Assembly (NCBI GenBank): GCA_963854835.1
Contig: OY978526.1
Coordinates: 19,560,334 to 19,624,333 of the forward strand
Source: Megamerina dolium
Lineage: Eukaryota > Arthropoda > Insecta > Diptera > Megamerinidae
DNA length: 64,000 nt
Direction: 5' to 3'
Below the pieces are notes generated by a model, which saw nothing but the letters and a program-made list of their open reading frames with translations, had not been told where the DNA came from and ran no database searches. Each line of letters opens with the position of its first letter. Position 1 is the stretch's first letter. Below, one piece after another: positions 49,905 through 62,552 of the stretch. The position numbers were made by a program, and so were the translations under genes.

Positions 49905-51415
49905 TTCTGTTCAGTTATGGAGTTATTTGTGTTTTTTTTTTTGTAAATGTTTTTCGATCATTTCATATGGGAGTCCACTTAAGTCGTGGATATTATGGGC
50001 AGATAAATTTGAAAGAAATGTTAAGAAAGAAAACTTAATGGGGGGCGATCATACATTTCAAAACTGTAGGCGCGATTCCTGGGCAGCTATTGTCGATTCC
50101 CAGATGCTTTTTGGGCAATTTGAATGGAAGTCCCCTTAAAGGGTGGATACAAAGGTAAGGTAATTTGGAAAAAATGCTGAAGATGACAATTTAATTGGAG
50201 TCATTCCATAAATTTAATGGCTCTAAAGATAATTCCTGTTCAGTTATGAGGCTATTTGTAGATTTTCAGATATTGTATGATAGTCCCCTTATAGGTTAGA
50301 GATATAGGGTAAGTATGTTTAGAGGAAATGTTGAGGGTATTAGAGAAATTTAATAGGGGTTGGTCATTCATTTCAATATGCTAGCGACGATTGCTGTTCA
50401 GTTATGTACTTATTCGTGGATTTTCAGGTGTTTGTTCAGCCATTGTACAGGAGTACGCTTAAAAAGCGAAGATACTTGGAAATTATGTTCAGAAGAAATG
50501 GTTTGAAAGACATTTACTCTCGATTCAAACCACTTAGGGGACCTGTATACAAACTTAATGTAAAAAATCTAAAAATCGATAAAGAAAATTGTCCTAAAAT
50601 CGCTCCTAGATCAGTGAAATGTATGACTAACCCCCATTCATTTCACCTCCTCAACATTTCTTCCGAAGATACTTACCACATATATCTAATAGCCTAGACA
50701 GACGGCAGCCTAATTCCGGATTCGAACAATTCGAATTAACTCGGGCATTAACTGCAGATAATCCGCATAAACTCTATGAGTTAATTCTCAAAATAAAAGA
50801 GGATTAGGGCAATTTGCGATGGCAACACTGCTGAAAATTGTCTATTGTGAATTTTTCTCCATCCAATTTACAAAATATTAGGTGTGTTCGCTCATAAAAA
50901 ATCTTTCAACAATTGTTTACAGTTTTTAACATGAAAAGTGTTGACGAACAAATAAATCCAGCTGTCAATTACGAACGGTGAATGTCAATTTACAAGTTTC
51001 TGATAGTTTTCAGTTCACGTACTTGTAGATTTTCTCATATCGAGAGTGATAGATGACAGAAATTGATAGTGATAGTAATGTAAGTGGACAGACCTAATAA
51101 AACAGCAATCAGCTGTTTAGTTAATCCGCAATGCTGCCGTCTGTCAGGTTATTATTTTATTCGGATTAAGTGCGCCGGTAATCCGGAATTAGGCTGACGT
51201 CTGTCTAGGCTATAATACTACAGGAGACTCCCATACAAAGTGAATGAGAAAATATCTAGAAATCGATTATAGCTGTCCAAAAATTACCGCTATAGCGTTG
51301 AAATGTACGACCGACGCGCAATAATTTTTCCTCCACAATATTTTCTACAAATATGCTTATGCCATATCTCCACGTTTTCAGGAGGCTCCCCTACAAAGTT
51401 AATGATTTTGTAAAT
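49905..51415. repeat. Foldback-type inverted arrays of ~160-bp units
   Basis: Left units (about 49905-50510, plus orientation) repeat a pattern like 'GGTAAGTATGTTTAGAGG', 'AAATGTTGAGG', 'GGGGTTGGTCATTCATTTCA' and 'GTTCAGTTATG'. From about 50511 the same pattern runs in reverse complement ('ACTAACCCCCATTCATTTCA', 'CCTCAACATTTCTTC'), continuing after the element at 50692-51210 to about 51415. The two arms could pair as a long hairpin. No coding sequence. Confidence 0.6.
50692..51210. mobile_element. 519-bp MITE-like element with 31-bp terminal inverted repeats
   Basis: Ends start GCCTAGACAGACGGCAGCCT... on the left; the right end is its reverse complement with one mismatch over 31 bp. TA flanks both sides (50690-50691 and 51211-51212), the target type of Tc1/mariner elements. 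The inside has no transposase. It splits the right arm of the foldback array, which rejoins cleanly if it is removed. Confidence 0.9.
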
Positions 51416-53310
51416 AAATGAAAAAATTGAGTCCAAATTAGGAATTTATTTATTTATTTTTGCTTTCTTGCTTGTAATTATCAATTATATATATTGAGTC
51501 AGGTAATCAAAATTTTGTCTGCATACAATTCAATCCACCTTAATGTATATTTGGCTTCCAAAAGCTAAGAATAAAGAAAAATTTCATAAAATATTCTATA
51601 CGAATGATCACGTAATCAAGAGCTACAATATATTTATATATGCGTAAATTATCATAAGAATCTTCAATTACATATTCATCGTAAATTGAATAAGTCCGTT
51701 TGTACAAGTGTACATAATCAATATCTATATTAGTGGTTTACAATAAAATAGGGCATTTTTATGATAAAAAAAAATAATTTTTTTTTTTTTGTAATAAAAT
51801 AAATGAATTTTATCCAAAAAATTTTACTTATTTTTTAATAAATTTTGAGAGAAAAATTAACATGAGTTTAGCATGCCGGCATGAAAAAAAATCTTCCAAA
51901 ACTTTCTATAGGGCACTATAGCTACAAAAAAAGAATTATGTGGTGTGCCTGCGTTGAACAGAAACCTACATACATACATGAAGGTACAATAGAAATACAA
52001 GAAGGACAATTTCGAACCAACTTTAACATTTCAAATTACTGCTTATAATAAAAACAATATTTGAATAGTTTATTTCATAAGTACGTTACCTATATTCACA
52101 CATATTGTTGAAATTTCAATGTCGTAAAACATAATGTATAGCCGTTATTTTTTAAATATTGCGCTATCTAATTGGTAGTTGTTTTGGTTTTTCATTCTAT
52201 TGAAAATGTAAATGGAAAGTAAAACAAAAATTATTACACCGGATACCATTTAACAAAATGTCACACACACAAAAGACAGTAAACGAACAAACAACGAGAG
52301 GTTTACTTATATTAAAATGCATTTGCATGAATGCAGTCCAGTTGTAAAATAATGCATTCAGATTAAACTTTTGTTTATACCAATAATATAATATTGAAAT
52401 AATTTGATGCTTGAACATTTTTGAACCAAAAACATTTTCAAATGAATAATAGATTTGGACTTTGGCAAAAGTAATAACTACTATTTTGCTCAATGCAATA
52501 TGAAAAATGAATGCATTCTTTTACCAATTTTATACATACCAAAACATGGCAAATGGCGACAAAAACATTATTTAAATATAAATGACAATGGCATTGCACT
52601 AAAAGAATACACAAAAAGCAATACAAATCAAAAACAAAAACAAAAAAACACACATTCCCACACACACACACACACACAGTAAAAATAAAACAATAAAAAG
52701 AAAGGAGAAACTCAATTTGCCATTAATCGCAACCACTTTAGGGGCATTCTGCCATATTCTATGGCCTCCCGTTAGGGACGATTCTCTTAGATTGGCAATA
52801 CAACGCTTGGCTTTATATTTAACTCCGCTTGGGCTCATACATTTAAGTAACTGAAAGTCGGATATTTGTTTTATGGGTCGACACAAACAGTAATCTCTCT
52901 CTCTCTCTCAATAGGCATGTACACATGGTGTGTTTGTGTGTATTTACTTGTTTGTAGTCAAGCAAGCATTATTATTGTAGTCGTAGTAGTAGTAGTTGTT
53001 GTTGTTGTTGTTGTTGTTGCAGCTTTCATTGCAGTTAAAACATTTGTTATAAGTGTTTGTTTAAACAATAAGACAAATGGAATTGGTTGTCTGGTTAGTT
53101 GCTTGGTTGGTTGGTTCGTTCGTTCGTTCGTTAGTTAGGTGGATTTCAATTGCCATTTGGTGTGGATTTGTGTACATAAAAAGAAAAAACAAAGCCACAA
53201 ATGAAAATAATAAAAAACACAAAAAACAATGGCAAAGAATGGCAAAAAAAAATGTGCTCTACGCTTATGTGGAGTTGCCTACGATTTATTATAGGATATA
53301 TTCAAGTACA
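51416..53310. other. Intergenic DNA with simple repeats
   Basis: No gene was established. CA run at 52661-52678; TC run near 52892-52909; GTT runs at about 52980-53020. A minus-strand open segment at about 52700-52886 (around 'GVKYKAKRCIANLRESS') is less AT-rich than its surroundings but has no homologue I recognise and no splice sites. Confidence 0.45.
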
Positions 53311-53372
53311 TTAGGGTGATTCAAAAAAAAAAAATTTTTTTTTGCAAATTTTAAGCTCTGGAGTTCTAGATA

Positions 53373-53655
53373 AGTCATGCTGTTAGCGTATGCCGACGAT
53401 ATATACATAATCGGCATGAACACGCGAGCAGTCAGTGCAGCATTCTCAGAGTTGGAAAGAGAGTCGCGTCGGATGGGTCTCACGGTGAACGAGGGCAAGA
53501 CGAAGTATCGAGTGTCAACAAACAAAGAGTCCCGGCGTCTTGGACAGCACGTCACTGTTGACAACTACGCTTTTAAAGTAGTAAGGGACTTTGTCTATCT
53601 TGGAACCAGCATTAACAGCAGTAATGGAGATCATGCGTAGGATAACTCTTGCTAA
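53373..53655 (+). mobile_element. LINE reverse-transcriptase fragment with YADD motif
   Basis: The open segment 'LLAYADDIYIIG' carries the reverse-transcriptase catalytic YADD. It then runs through 'GLTVNEGKTKY' and 'FVYLGTSINSSN', identical to the start of the LINE piece at 3307, and breaks off at about 53655. Truncated at both ends. Confidence 0.8.
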
Positions 53656-54589
53656 CGTTTCTAAATATGAAAATTGCTTCAAAAGAGAGGAAATTTAAGT
53701 TTTTGAAATAAGAAGAATTATTTTATGGATCTAAAATTCAAATCAAATTAAAAAATTTCACCTAAAGATTAAATGCATCATTGTGTGACTCCTTTAGGTT
53801 TGATTCCTTAAAGTTTCAACATTAAAAAACCAGTGTTTAAGAAAAAAACGAAAATAAAGTAAATGTGGAAATCCAATATACGAACAAGAAACGTTATTGT
53901 TTCTAAACAATTGCTATTTTTAAGTAGTACATTTATGGGTATTACCACTTTTCATAACATATTCCAGCAGCATATTTGAAATTTTCAATGAAAAATCAGC
54001 ACGTGGAAAACACCAGTATTTCCAAGAATATAAATTGATGTACAATTTCAGATTCTGTGGTCTAAATGGATGTTTTTTAATGAGTTCAAACGATTTTTCT
54101 ATACTTACTACACAAGTGTTTGCCAAATACGAATATTTTTGGGTTCATTAAATTTGCTCCAGATATGACCATATTAGTTTTGATGCTTATTTAGTTCCAA
54201 ACCAATATTTTGATATTTGAAATTTTTGATATTTGCAATTATAAATGTTACCATGCAATCTCGAGCCACTCTAATGCAAATAGATAAATGCACACATATA
54301 TGAAAAGAGTAAAAAAAAAATGCTTAGAAATACTTAGACCAGGTTAAATACCATACATACATACATACATACATATATGATGGCATTGAAGAAAATATTA
54401 AAAGTTCAAGTAATAATAACAACACAGGTCCTTGAAATTTCAAACAGTACAAATTATGCAGGGAAATCATAAAAAACACATTTTATATTTCTGACTTTAC
54501 TATAATAGTTTGGCGTAAAAACAATTTTAATTTCCTTTCATAAGCAAAAATTTACATAGCTGAAAATATTTACAAGCTAATTCTATGAC

Positions 54590-55215
54590 TGGAATTTGTT
54601 GAAAACTTTTGTTACCTCGGCTGCATTATTACGGCAGACGGCGAAGCTAATGAAGATGTCAACTGCCGGTTAAACAAAGCAACAAAGCGGCATTCGGGCG
54701 ACTGCATGCAGTGTGGGCGAGCTCGTGAATCTATCAGGCGTACAAAACTGCGAATATTCAGCACATGTGTGACGTCAGTATTGTTGTACGGAATGGAAAA
54801 CATGGCTGATCGATCTCTAACACCATCACCCAAAAGCTACAAACTTTCGTCAACAGATGCCTCCGTATCAACTGTAGAATGTTCTGGCCGAACACCATCA
54901 CCATCAACGACGCGATGTGGAGACTAACGAATGAAGAACCCGTCCTGTTGCAAATCAAAAATAGAAAATGGCGATGGATAGGTCACACGCTTAGAAAACC
55001 TTCAGGGGTAGCATTTCAATAATGGCACTAGACTGGAACCCGCAAGAGAGCAGAGGTCGATGTCGGCCAAAAAATACTTGGGGTAGGTTGATATTGTGCC
55101 AACTAGCCGATGTCAGCACAACATGGGACGGCGCAAAAATAACAGCACAGAACCGTGTACGATGGAGGAGTTTTGTTGAGACCCTATCCTCCCAAGAGGA
55201 GCCTAAAATTAAATG
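54590..55215 (+). mobile_element. Second LINE family, reverse-transcriptase C-terminal relic
   Basis: Fragmented frames read 'FCYLGCIITADGEANEDVNC', 'RRTKLRIFSTCVTSVLLYG', 'KWRWIGHTLRKP', 'ALDWNPQESRGRCRPKNTW' and 'DGAKITAQNRVRWRSFV', the standard C-terminal region of RTE/CR1-like LINEs. Several frameshifts and stops; dead copy. It differs from the family at 53373. Confidence 0.75.
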
Positions 55216-55948
55216 AGATATGTTTTTCTAAAGACTTTGAATCCCATATATCTTCGATAGATATCACTGGTCATAGTTTGATATCTCCAAAATTACATTG
55301 TAGCTCTCATACAAAGTCCTGGTTTTGTTTTTCTTAATTGCATCTTTTTGGATTGAGAATATAAGGCATCTATCAGTATCAGTAATGATTTATTGAACAT
55401 GTCAAAGCTTTATGTATCTTATAGGCTCCATAGCAAATATGTAATCTATAACTATAAGCCGTTATGCATTTAAAATTTCAACTTGCATTTGGAATTCATT
55501 AAATATTAAAAAGAGCAAACATTTTTTATTTTTTGTAAATATAGTACTTAGGTACATACATATATCCTACCTTGTTCATATCCATTTCCAAATGTAGCGC
55601 TTACTTAAAACGTGAATAGTTTGATTTTTTACATACATTAAAATGCTCTTAAAAGTATTGCGTAAATGTAACTAACTCATACTGGAATTTCTTACTGATG
55701 TTGTTGCCATTTATATATGTCGCCGGCATTCTATAGTAACTACACTATATACTCGTATATGTGGTATTACACTTTTGAAGCATATTAAAATCTTTGGTGT
55801 ACCACTTCTTTATGTGTAGTAGGTGCTCATAAAATGATTTCAAATAAAGATATGGTGGTGTGGTTACATTTGATAATAACTACGATGACGACGACGACGA
55901 CGACAACAACGATACATTCTTGTGTTAGTTTCTAGAATTTTACACGCA

Positions 55949-55981
55949 GACACCACACACACACACACACACACACACACT
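55949..55981 (+). repeat. (CA)n microsatellite
   Basis: CA dinucleotide run, preceded near 55885-55910 by a GAC/ACA run. Confidence 0.9.
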
Positions 55982-56261
55982 CCCATTCACATGTAGATAT
56001 GCAAACGCATTAACCTCTTTCTCGTTTGTTTGTTAAAACCCATTTTAACCGCAGTTCCTTTTCTCCATCACAAAGTGTAATCATTTATTAAGGAGTTTCA
56101 ACCATTTTCGTCGTTCCATTCACGATTGCAATAGTAATAGGCGCTAACAACAGCAATGTGCACAAACAATGCTATGCTTAAATGAAAGACTATGATGCAA
56201 AATATTTTCCAACACTATTTACAATTTATTCATATTATGTTTTCTTAAAATATTTTGAAAA

Positions 56262-56392
56262 TGACCTACTTATATTTAGCCGGTTCCGAACGGCAGAACC
56301 TTTGTGGTCATCACTTTAACTTAGTTTTGTCACAAAGATCTTTTAAGAAGCATTTTTGGCAAATTGTTACTGCCGCAAAAGTTATACTTAAA
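56262..56392 (-). mobile_element. SINE fragment (body only), minus strand
   Basis: 'TAGCCGGTTCCGAACGGCAG' and 'CATTTTTGGCAAATTGTTAC' match the body of SINE copies 2 and 3 in reverse. Head and tail are missing. Confidence 0.65.
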
Positions 56393-56559
56393 ATTTTCGC
56401 CATAAAATTATCATTCACCTACAATATTTATATTATTGTTAATGGGGGATGTAGCACCACAACCTATAAGATCTATCGTATCCCCTTTTATTTTGGTTCA
56501 AAGTATTTCTTTGAGAAATACTTAGAGGATCTATGAAATGTAGTTTCCCGTGTCAGATT

Positions 56560-56990
56560 GCTCCATCAGTTAGTAGATGTTCAACTAGGTGTTTCTTTCG
56601 TTTGTGCATTAGTGCGGGGCACACCTCCAGCACGTGTTTCACGGTTTTATCCTCCTCTCCGCAAAAACCTACAAATTTCATTAGAGTAAATTCCCACATT
56701 TGTCAGGTAATAGTTCAGCCTACAATGTCCTGTCAGAATTCCTATAATATTTACTATAATATATGCTATAATATAAACATATTTAGTTTATATATTCCTA
56801 AGAGTGACTTTGATTGTAGTATCACCGGTAAATTGTCCCAATATTGCTTCCTATGTATATCATCTGCTTCCCTAATGATTTTGGAGAAGTTGCCCTTTCC
56901 CAATACGCCGAATGGTTCCGGGCCTACAAACGGGGTTGCTGCTACCTTTCTAGCGAGCAGCAACAATCTTAAAAATATGTGAAATAATTG
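56560..56990 (-). mobile_element. LINE RNase H/zinc-knuckle relic, minus strand
   Basis: Read on the minus strand: 'FVGPEPFGVLGKGNFSK', 'DDIHRKQYWDNLP', 'LTGHCRLNYYLTNVGI', then a one-base-shifted 'CGEEDKTVKHVLEVCPAL', the Cys/His knuckle at the end of I/R1-type LINE ORF2. A third LINE family or a divergent relative of the element at 310-860. Confidence 0.7.
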
Positions 56991-56999
56991 CATTTTCAT

Positions 57000-57811
57000 G
57001 CCATGGGATCAACTGAAAATGAGTAATTTTCAGAAAAAGTTAAAAAAATCCACTTTTTTCGAATTTCATCAGAAGAACACAAAGAGCATATGGCAAATCA
57101 TGGTTTATGGATAAAAATTTTTCGAGGTATTTGCCAGTAACTGAAAAAAGTTCGAAAAAACACATTTTCCTCGAATATCTCGGAAACGCTGCTTTCGAAA
57201 AATAAATGAGTGCCATTTTCTGGTTCAGCGGGCCAAACCTAGTTTATACAACATCGAAATTTCATAATTTTGGTACATAAAGAAGAACAACATAGCGATT
57301 TTAGACAAAATTGATAGTCCAGAAGGGAAGGTGTCTTCCAAAAACCCTAATGAATGGTCTACATTAAATGTTTTTTTTTTTTTTCGACGTAGTCCTTAAC
57401 ACACCAGCCACCTGTACACTTGCCTAGTGGCAGAGATGTTATTTATGGATGATTGTGTGTGCATGCCACACCACAAGCAACAGATGAAAAATACTAGCAC
57501 AATAATAAAAAATAAACAATAAAAAAACAAAAAAACAATAGCAACTAAAACAACAGCAATAACAAGAAGAAAAAGAAGAAGAAGAAAAAAGGAAAGTAGA
57601 ATAGCAAACAAATGCTCATTTGAATGCATTCGTATTTGTTGTAGATTCCGGCCAATACTCCATACCTAGCTTCATTTTTTTTTTTATTTACCGGAACATA
57701 CATTCCCACATAGTACATCATAATAGTTCAACGGCCGTTCTACATCTTGAGTGATATCGTATATGGTACTATAGTGCTCTTATATGTATCAACAATATAA
57801 TGTTCCTGCAG
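57000..57811. other. Unassigned DNA
   Basis: No gene was seen. A hydrophobic minus-strand open frame at 57396-57629 is an AAC/AAG-repeat artefact. Confidence 0.4.
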
Positions 57812-58038
57812 TGGAGCCATATACATTTCCATCTGGACGAGAACGTACATACGTTATGTGTGTTGAAGGTGATGACAAAAGTCAATACAATAATGATCAG
57901 GAGCCTGCCATAGGCAGTTCATGACTTTACAATGGACAACAAAAGAATATTAATACTTCAGCATGTGTACTTGCAATAGAATCGAAAACATCAAAAGTGG
58001 GTACCTATCGACGTTCAATGAGTCGTATACATTTGTAA
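57812..58038 (+). CDS. Candidate exon with in-frame TGA (unknown product)
   Basis: A good acceptor (TGTTCCTGCAG) precedes a segment with balanced codon use: 'EPYTFPSGRERTYVMCVEGD', 'YNNDQEPAIGSS', a TGA at 57922-57924, then in the same frame 'LYNGQQKNINTSACVLA' and 'SKVGTYRRSMSRIHL' to TAA at 58036-58038. The upstream intron would be phase 1. It could be a last exon ending at the TGA, a readthrough stop, a recent pseudo-exon, or chance. It lies 280 bp upstream of the exon at 58318. No homologue recognised. Confidence 0.3.
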
Positions 58039-58206
58039 TTTGTAATATATTGTGAAAATATAAAAACATATTTTCAATTGAAGCTGTTCAATAGTATGTT
58101 AAATACAAATATGATATGACAAAATGAACTTTGGGCTAATTTAAGAATTTTAATTATATTTTTTTAATTAATCTTCTTCTTCTTCGTTCAATTTATGCAC
58201 TTCTTT

Positions 58207-58207
<1 letters not shown>

Positions 58208-58245
<38 letters not shown>
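58208..58245 (+). repeat. (TG)n microsatellite
   Basis: TG dinucleotide run in the presumed intron just before the 58318 exon. Confidence 0.9.
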
Positions 58246-58246
<1 letters not shown>

Positions 58247-58317
58247 TTTAATTCCCCACACGTCACTTCTAACTATACACATAATAAATTTTATTCTTTA
58301 TTAATATTTACTTACAG

Positions 58318-58663
58318 ATATCCAACTGTAGCAGAACCAATTTAAAAGCAATTCAACACAATCATTTTGATCTCAATTAATCACCTTGTTACCAGAACAA
58401 AAAAGAAGAGAAAATTAAAGTTAAAATTCCAACAAACCATACAGCCAGCATACACCTCTTTACCTCTTCTTGTACAACCCCCATCCAAATCAACTAAATC
58501 AAAATTGGTCAAATGTTATGTTGCGGTTTCTGTTGTGGCAATATGTCGAAACGCGACTACAAAGTTGCAACAATGGATGGCATCGAATTGGAGCCATTGG
58601 GAGGAGAAAAATTAGATAAAAACGATAAGGATAAAGAGAAACAAACTAATGGCATTACATTTG
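58318..58663 (+). CDS. First coding exon of a gene running out of the window (cysteine-rich N-terminus)
   Basis: The exon is bounded by an acceptor (TTTACTTACAG) and a consensus donor (GGTAAGTA at 58663/58664). Coding starts at ATG 58513, the only start giving an open frame to the donor (50 codons plus one base). The protein begins 'MLCCGFCCGNMSKRDYKVAT', then 'MDGIELEPLGGEKLDKND', a lysine/aspartate stretch and 'TNGITF'. Four cysteines in the first eight residues suggest S-palmitoylation and membrane attachment. The rest is charged and probably disordered. 58318-58512 would be 5' UTR. The gene cannot be named; later exons must lie to the right, beyond 64000 or unrecognised here. Confidence 0.6.
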
Positions 58664-61384
58664 GTAAGTATAGAATTTCTATTAATGGGCGCATTGCAAA
58701 AAATATGTGGCTAATATTTTAGAGCTTCAACACAAACTATTCTCAGATGAAGATATGAGCTAGAGTGATACTAAAAATCTTACTTGTATTGCTGAAATAA
58801 ATTTAAATTAAGACAAAATGCGATGTTGTAAAAAATCCGAGTTTAGTTTCGATGAGGCACTAAAATATATGTTGCATTGTGTAATCTAGCAAGATTGATA
58901 GCTATTGATGTCGATGACTTCAATAGAAGATCCTTCAATTAAAAACGAGTATATGAGTTATTTAAATCTCTAAGCAAGACGTCATCCCTTTCGTCAATCG
59001 AAATGAATACATCAGAAAGATCAAATTTGAATATTTTCATGAATTCTATTATTCAACTTTATTTAAATAATTAGCGAGCAGCGATGATTATATGATAAAG
59101 CTACAATAAAGTGCCAGACACAACATTTGTAACTATAGGCGCTAAGTATACTTAGCAGGTTGATTATATTCAGCGTTGCCAATTAGATTAATTATTTCAA
59201 CTGTGCAGAGATGTTATTTATCGATTTAAACTTTATATTTAAACACTGAAAATGTTATAATTAACTTAAAAAGAAAAGAAATAATTTTGCAATAGAATTA
59301 TTTCAAAATTTTTAAAATCTATTATCAATTATATAATTTGAATTTTTTCCATTTTAAAAATATATATAAAATAAAAATTGAAATCAACTCTGTTTCGAAA
59401 AATAAGCATCTTTGTTGATTTATTAACACAAAAATAGCAAATTGTCGAATAAAACATGGTTAATTAACAATTTGATATCTGTTGAACTATTACACGGTGA
59501 GACATAATTGAGCCGAACATATGTCAATGATACCTATGACTAAAATTAAGACGAATAAAATGCACATGTTTTTCGAATAAAATGCACTTATTTTCGGGAT
59601 ATTGCTCTCCTAAAATTTAAATTTTTTTACATTTTATCATCGAAGGAAAATGGTTAGAAATATTTCCATATTTTTCTCCAACAAAATGTAGCCCAATTCA
59701 AGGTAAAACATCCGATTGGATATTTTACTACAATTAAAAACGAATGCTTATTGTGTTTTGGAGTCAACTGTCTTAAGAATAACCTTTCTTGTCTGGTTTT
59801 TTAAGATCCAATATCATATTTTGAAAATGGTTGTAAATTTCATATTAATTTCTTCAGAAAATATCTCGCACGGCTTTTATCTATCAAAAATTGTAAACAT
59901 TTTGTTATTAAAAACGATTTTAGGGAGGGCATGAATCCTATTTGAGTTTTTCTTTTTCGTCTAAATTAGCACCTGATTTTTTGATAAGACCTTGTGAGAG
60001 TGAGACCCATTTGATTTTACTTCTTACTGACTCAGCACATCTACCTTTCTAATTAATGCCTAATCTCTTAAAATTAAATAGTTCTTCTATTAAATATTCG
60101 TATTCTTTCATATCTATTGCCATTTTACACTTCCCGCGACTTACTTCAATTATATTCATTCATAGTATATGAAGAGAGAGAGAGAGAGAGTTTACTCAGA
60201 AGAACTTTATAATTGCATATGTGTAATTTGCTATTAGTTTTCCATTTCACGCGTGCCGGTATGTTGAAAAGTTTCTTCATTCGTGTCGTGTTTGTAAATT
60301 TTATATCCAAAATGCTAGTATTTGGTGAGGTGTGTGTGTATGGGTGTGTGTGTGTAAAGAACATAGGTGATGAGATGTGAAAATATGGTTTTAGGCAATG
60401 CGAGATGTCGTGTGTAAAATTGAAATTCCCATTTCTCGTATATCTTCATTATCAAAAGCATCACCAACGACAATAGTGTTTTGTTTATCATCCACTTTGG
60501 CAGCGCTGCTTTTAATTACAAACAGAAAACAAAATGAAAATAAAAATACATAGCCGGGAGAGTGGTAGCTTCCCTAAAGTATGTTTTGAAAACAAAGCTG
60601 TGCGAAAAAGAAAACAAAAATTGTTGCTGTGAAAAATATAAACATAATGCAATTGAGAACACAGCGCCAGCATCCAGCATAGAGGCATAATTTGCTAGCA
60701 ACCCTTACTAAATACACATTCAAAAACAACAACAACAACAACAACAACAACAATAGATGACAAAAAAGGAAATAACCTGATTTTGTTGATTCACCATTTC
60801 CCCATTTGTATGTATTTTTTACCACCATACAAAATAGCACAAAAATACACATAAACTCACTGAAAATGAAGAACTCATTCTGTGAGATTTTCAATTTTTT
60901 TTTTTTTTTTATTTGGCCTACGATGGGTGCTACGATTTTAGTAAAATGGTGTCAGTGACAAATATTGGTCGATTTTTTTGACACCCTACAATACTTGATT
61001 GGCATATATTGTTGCCTTCCATAATGAACAGATTGACAAGGATCAATTAATTGTGCTAGACCTTTTTTCTATGAATTTCAACTATTATAATAGAATAATG
61101 ACAAAATGTTACTAATAGTTTCAGGATTACTTGCTTTAGGTTATGTTGAATTTTACAATATTTTTTTTTATTTTGGCAAAACTAATTTTTCACTCAAACA
61201 GCACATATTCTTAATTGATCCAATCAGTATTATTAAATTATTTGAATATTCTAAATCGATGAAAATCGATGATATATTTTTTGCCCATTGAAAGAAAGAT
61301 TGAATTTTAATCAAATGCAGAGTTGCAATTAGGAAATTTTTGAAAATGTAATCGATAATGTATATCGATTACATTTTCGTTATA
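58664..61384. other. Presumed intron of the 58318 gene
   Basis: No exon was recognised. GA run at about 60174-60190, TG run near 60331-60355, CAA run at 60725-60752. Short open frames are AT-rich chance frames. Confidence 0.4.
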
Positions 61385-62550
61385 CGAGGGCGGTCCCAGA
61401 ACTACCCGACTTGACATATAGATGGCGGCAGTAGATTGAAAAAAATTACTTTGGTAGAAAGTGGCAACCTTATAAAACATATGTTTAAAGTTTCAAAGCG
61501 CCTTGTTGTTTAGTATTTTTTTGGAGCCATCGAAAGTTAACGACCTCAGTGAATCTGTAATTCTATATTTTCATTTGAAAGATCTCAGTCCAACGAGTAT
61601 TAAAGCCGAACTAGATTCTACTCTGACAGAGTCTGCTCCATCGTTTACGACCATAAAATATTGGGAGGCAAAGTTTAAACGAGATCGTATGAGCTGCCAT
61701 GACGAACACCATAGTGGTCGAACAATTGAGGTGATCACGTCAGAAATGGTTAAGAAAATCCACAAAATGGTATTGGATGATCGCCGACTGAAGATGCGTG
61801 AGCTAGGTGAAATTACAGGCATTTCAAAAAGTGCTATACATCGTATATTGACCGAAAATTTGGAGATGAAAACGCTATGTGCAAGATGGCTGCCGCGTTT
61901 GGTCACGATAGAAAAACACAAACAATGTCGTGAAGATGTTTCTATAGAGTCTTTGGCGATGTTCCAGAGTAACCCGAGTTTTTGCGTCGATTCGCAACCA
62001 TGGATGAGGCATGGGTCCACCACTTTATACCTGAGACAAAGGTGCAGTCAAAACAGTGAACTGAAAGGAGAGAATCGTGTCCAAAGAAGGCGAAGACAGT
62101 TCCATCTAAAGACAAGGTTATGGTGTCTGTTTTTTTGGGATGCACGTGGGATAATTTTTATTGATTATCCTCATAAACAAAATCAATCAACTAATGCTAA
62201 TTTGTTGCAGCGTTTAAGTGATGAAATTAAAGGAAAAAGGCCGCATTTGGCGAAAAACAAAAGTGTTGTGTCATCAAGACAATGCATCATTTATTATTTT
62301 ATATTTCCAAATTTGAAAAAATGGCTTGATGGTAGAAAATTTGCAAACAATGAACATGTGGAGTTTGCGGTAGATGGCTATTTTAATGAACTAGACAGTT
62401 CATACTATAAACAGGGTATCGAAGCTATAGAATATTGCTGGGAAAAGTGTTTAGAGCTAAAAGGGGATTATGTTAAGAAATAAAGAAAAATTTGTCCCAA
62501 AATTTGTTGTGTTTTCTTTGTAAGATCGGTTAGTTCTGGGACCGCCCTCA
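61385..62550 (+). mobile_element. Mariner (DD34D family) copy B, defective
   Basis: It has the same inverted ends as copy A (CGAGGGCGGTCCCAGAACTA...), flanked by TA at 61383-61384 and 62551-62552. The open frame runs to TAA at 62483 and retains the helix-turn-helix part ('[15 protein letters not shown]') and the first catalytic aspartate in 'TMDEAWVHH', though there in a shifted frame. About 30 bp with the start codon are deleted near 61560. About 90 bp containing the second and third catalytic aspartates are deleted near 62285. Frameshifts occur between about 61970 and 62110. It cannot make a working transposase. Confidence 0.92.
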
Positions 62551-62552
62551 TA

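Noticed and set aside
52599..52886. 95-codon minus-strand open frame
   Set aside because: Half of it is CA-repeat and A-rich sequence; the remaining part has no recognised homologue or splice sites.
53311..57349. 4-kb transposon with CATTAGGGT ends
   Set aside because: Only 9 bp match at the two ends and the interior is unrelated LINE debris.
57396..57629. Hydrophobic 77-codon minus-strand frame
   Set aside because: It comes from AAC/AAG-type repeats and shows no domain or splice support.
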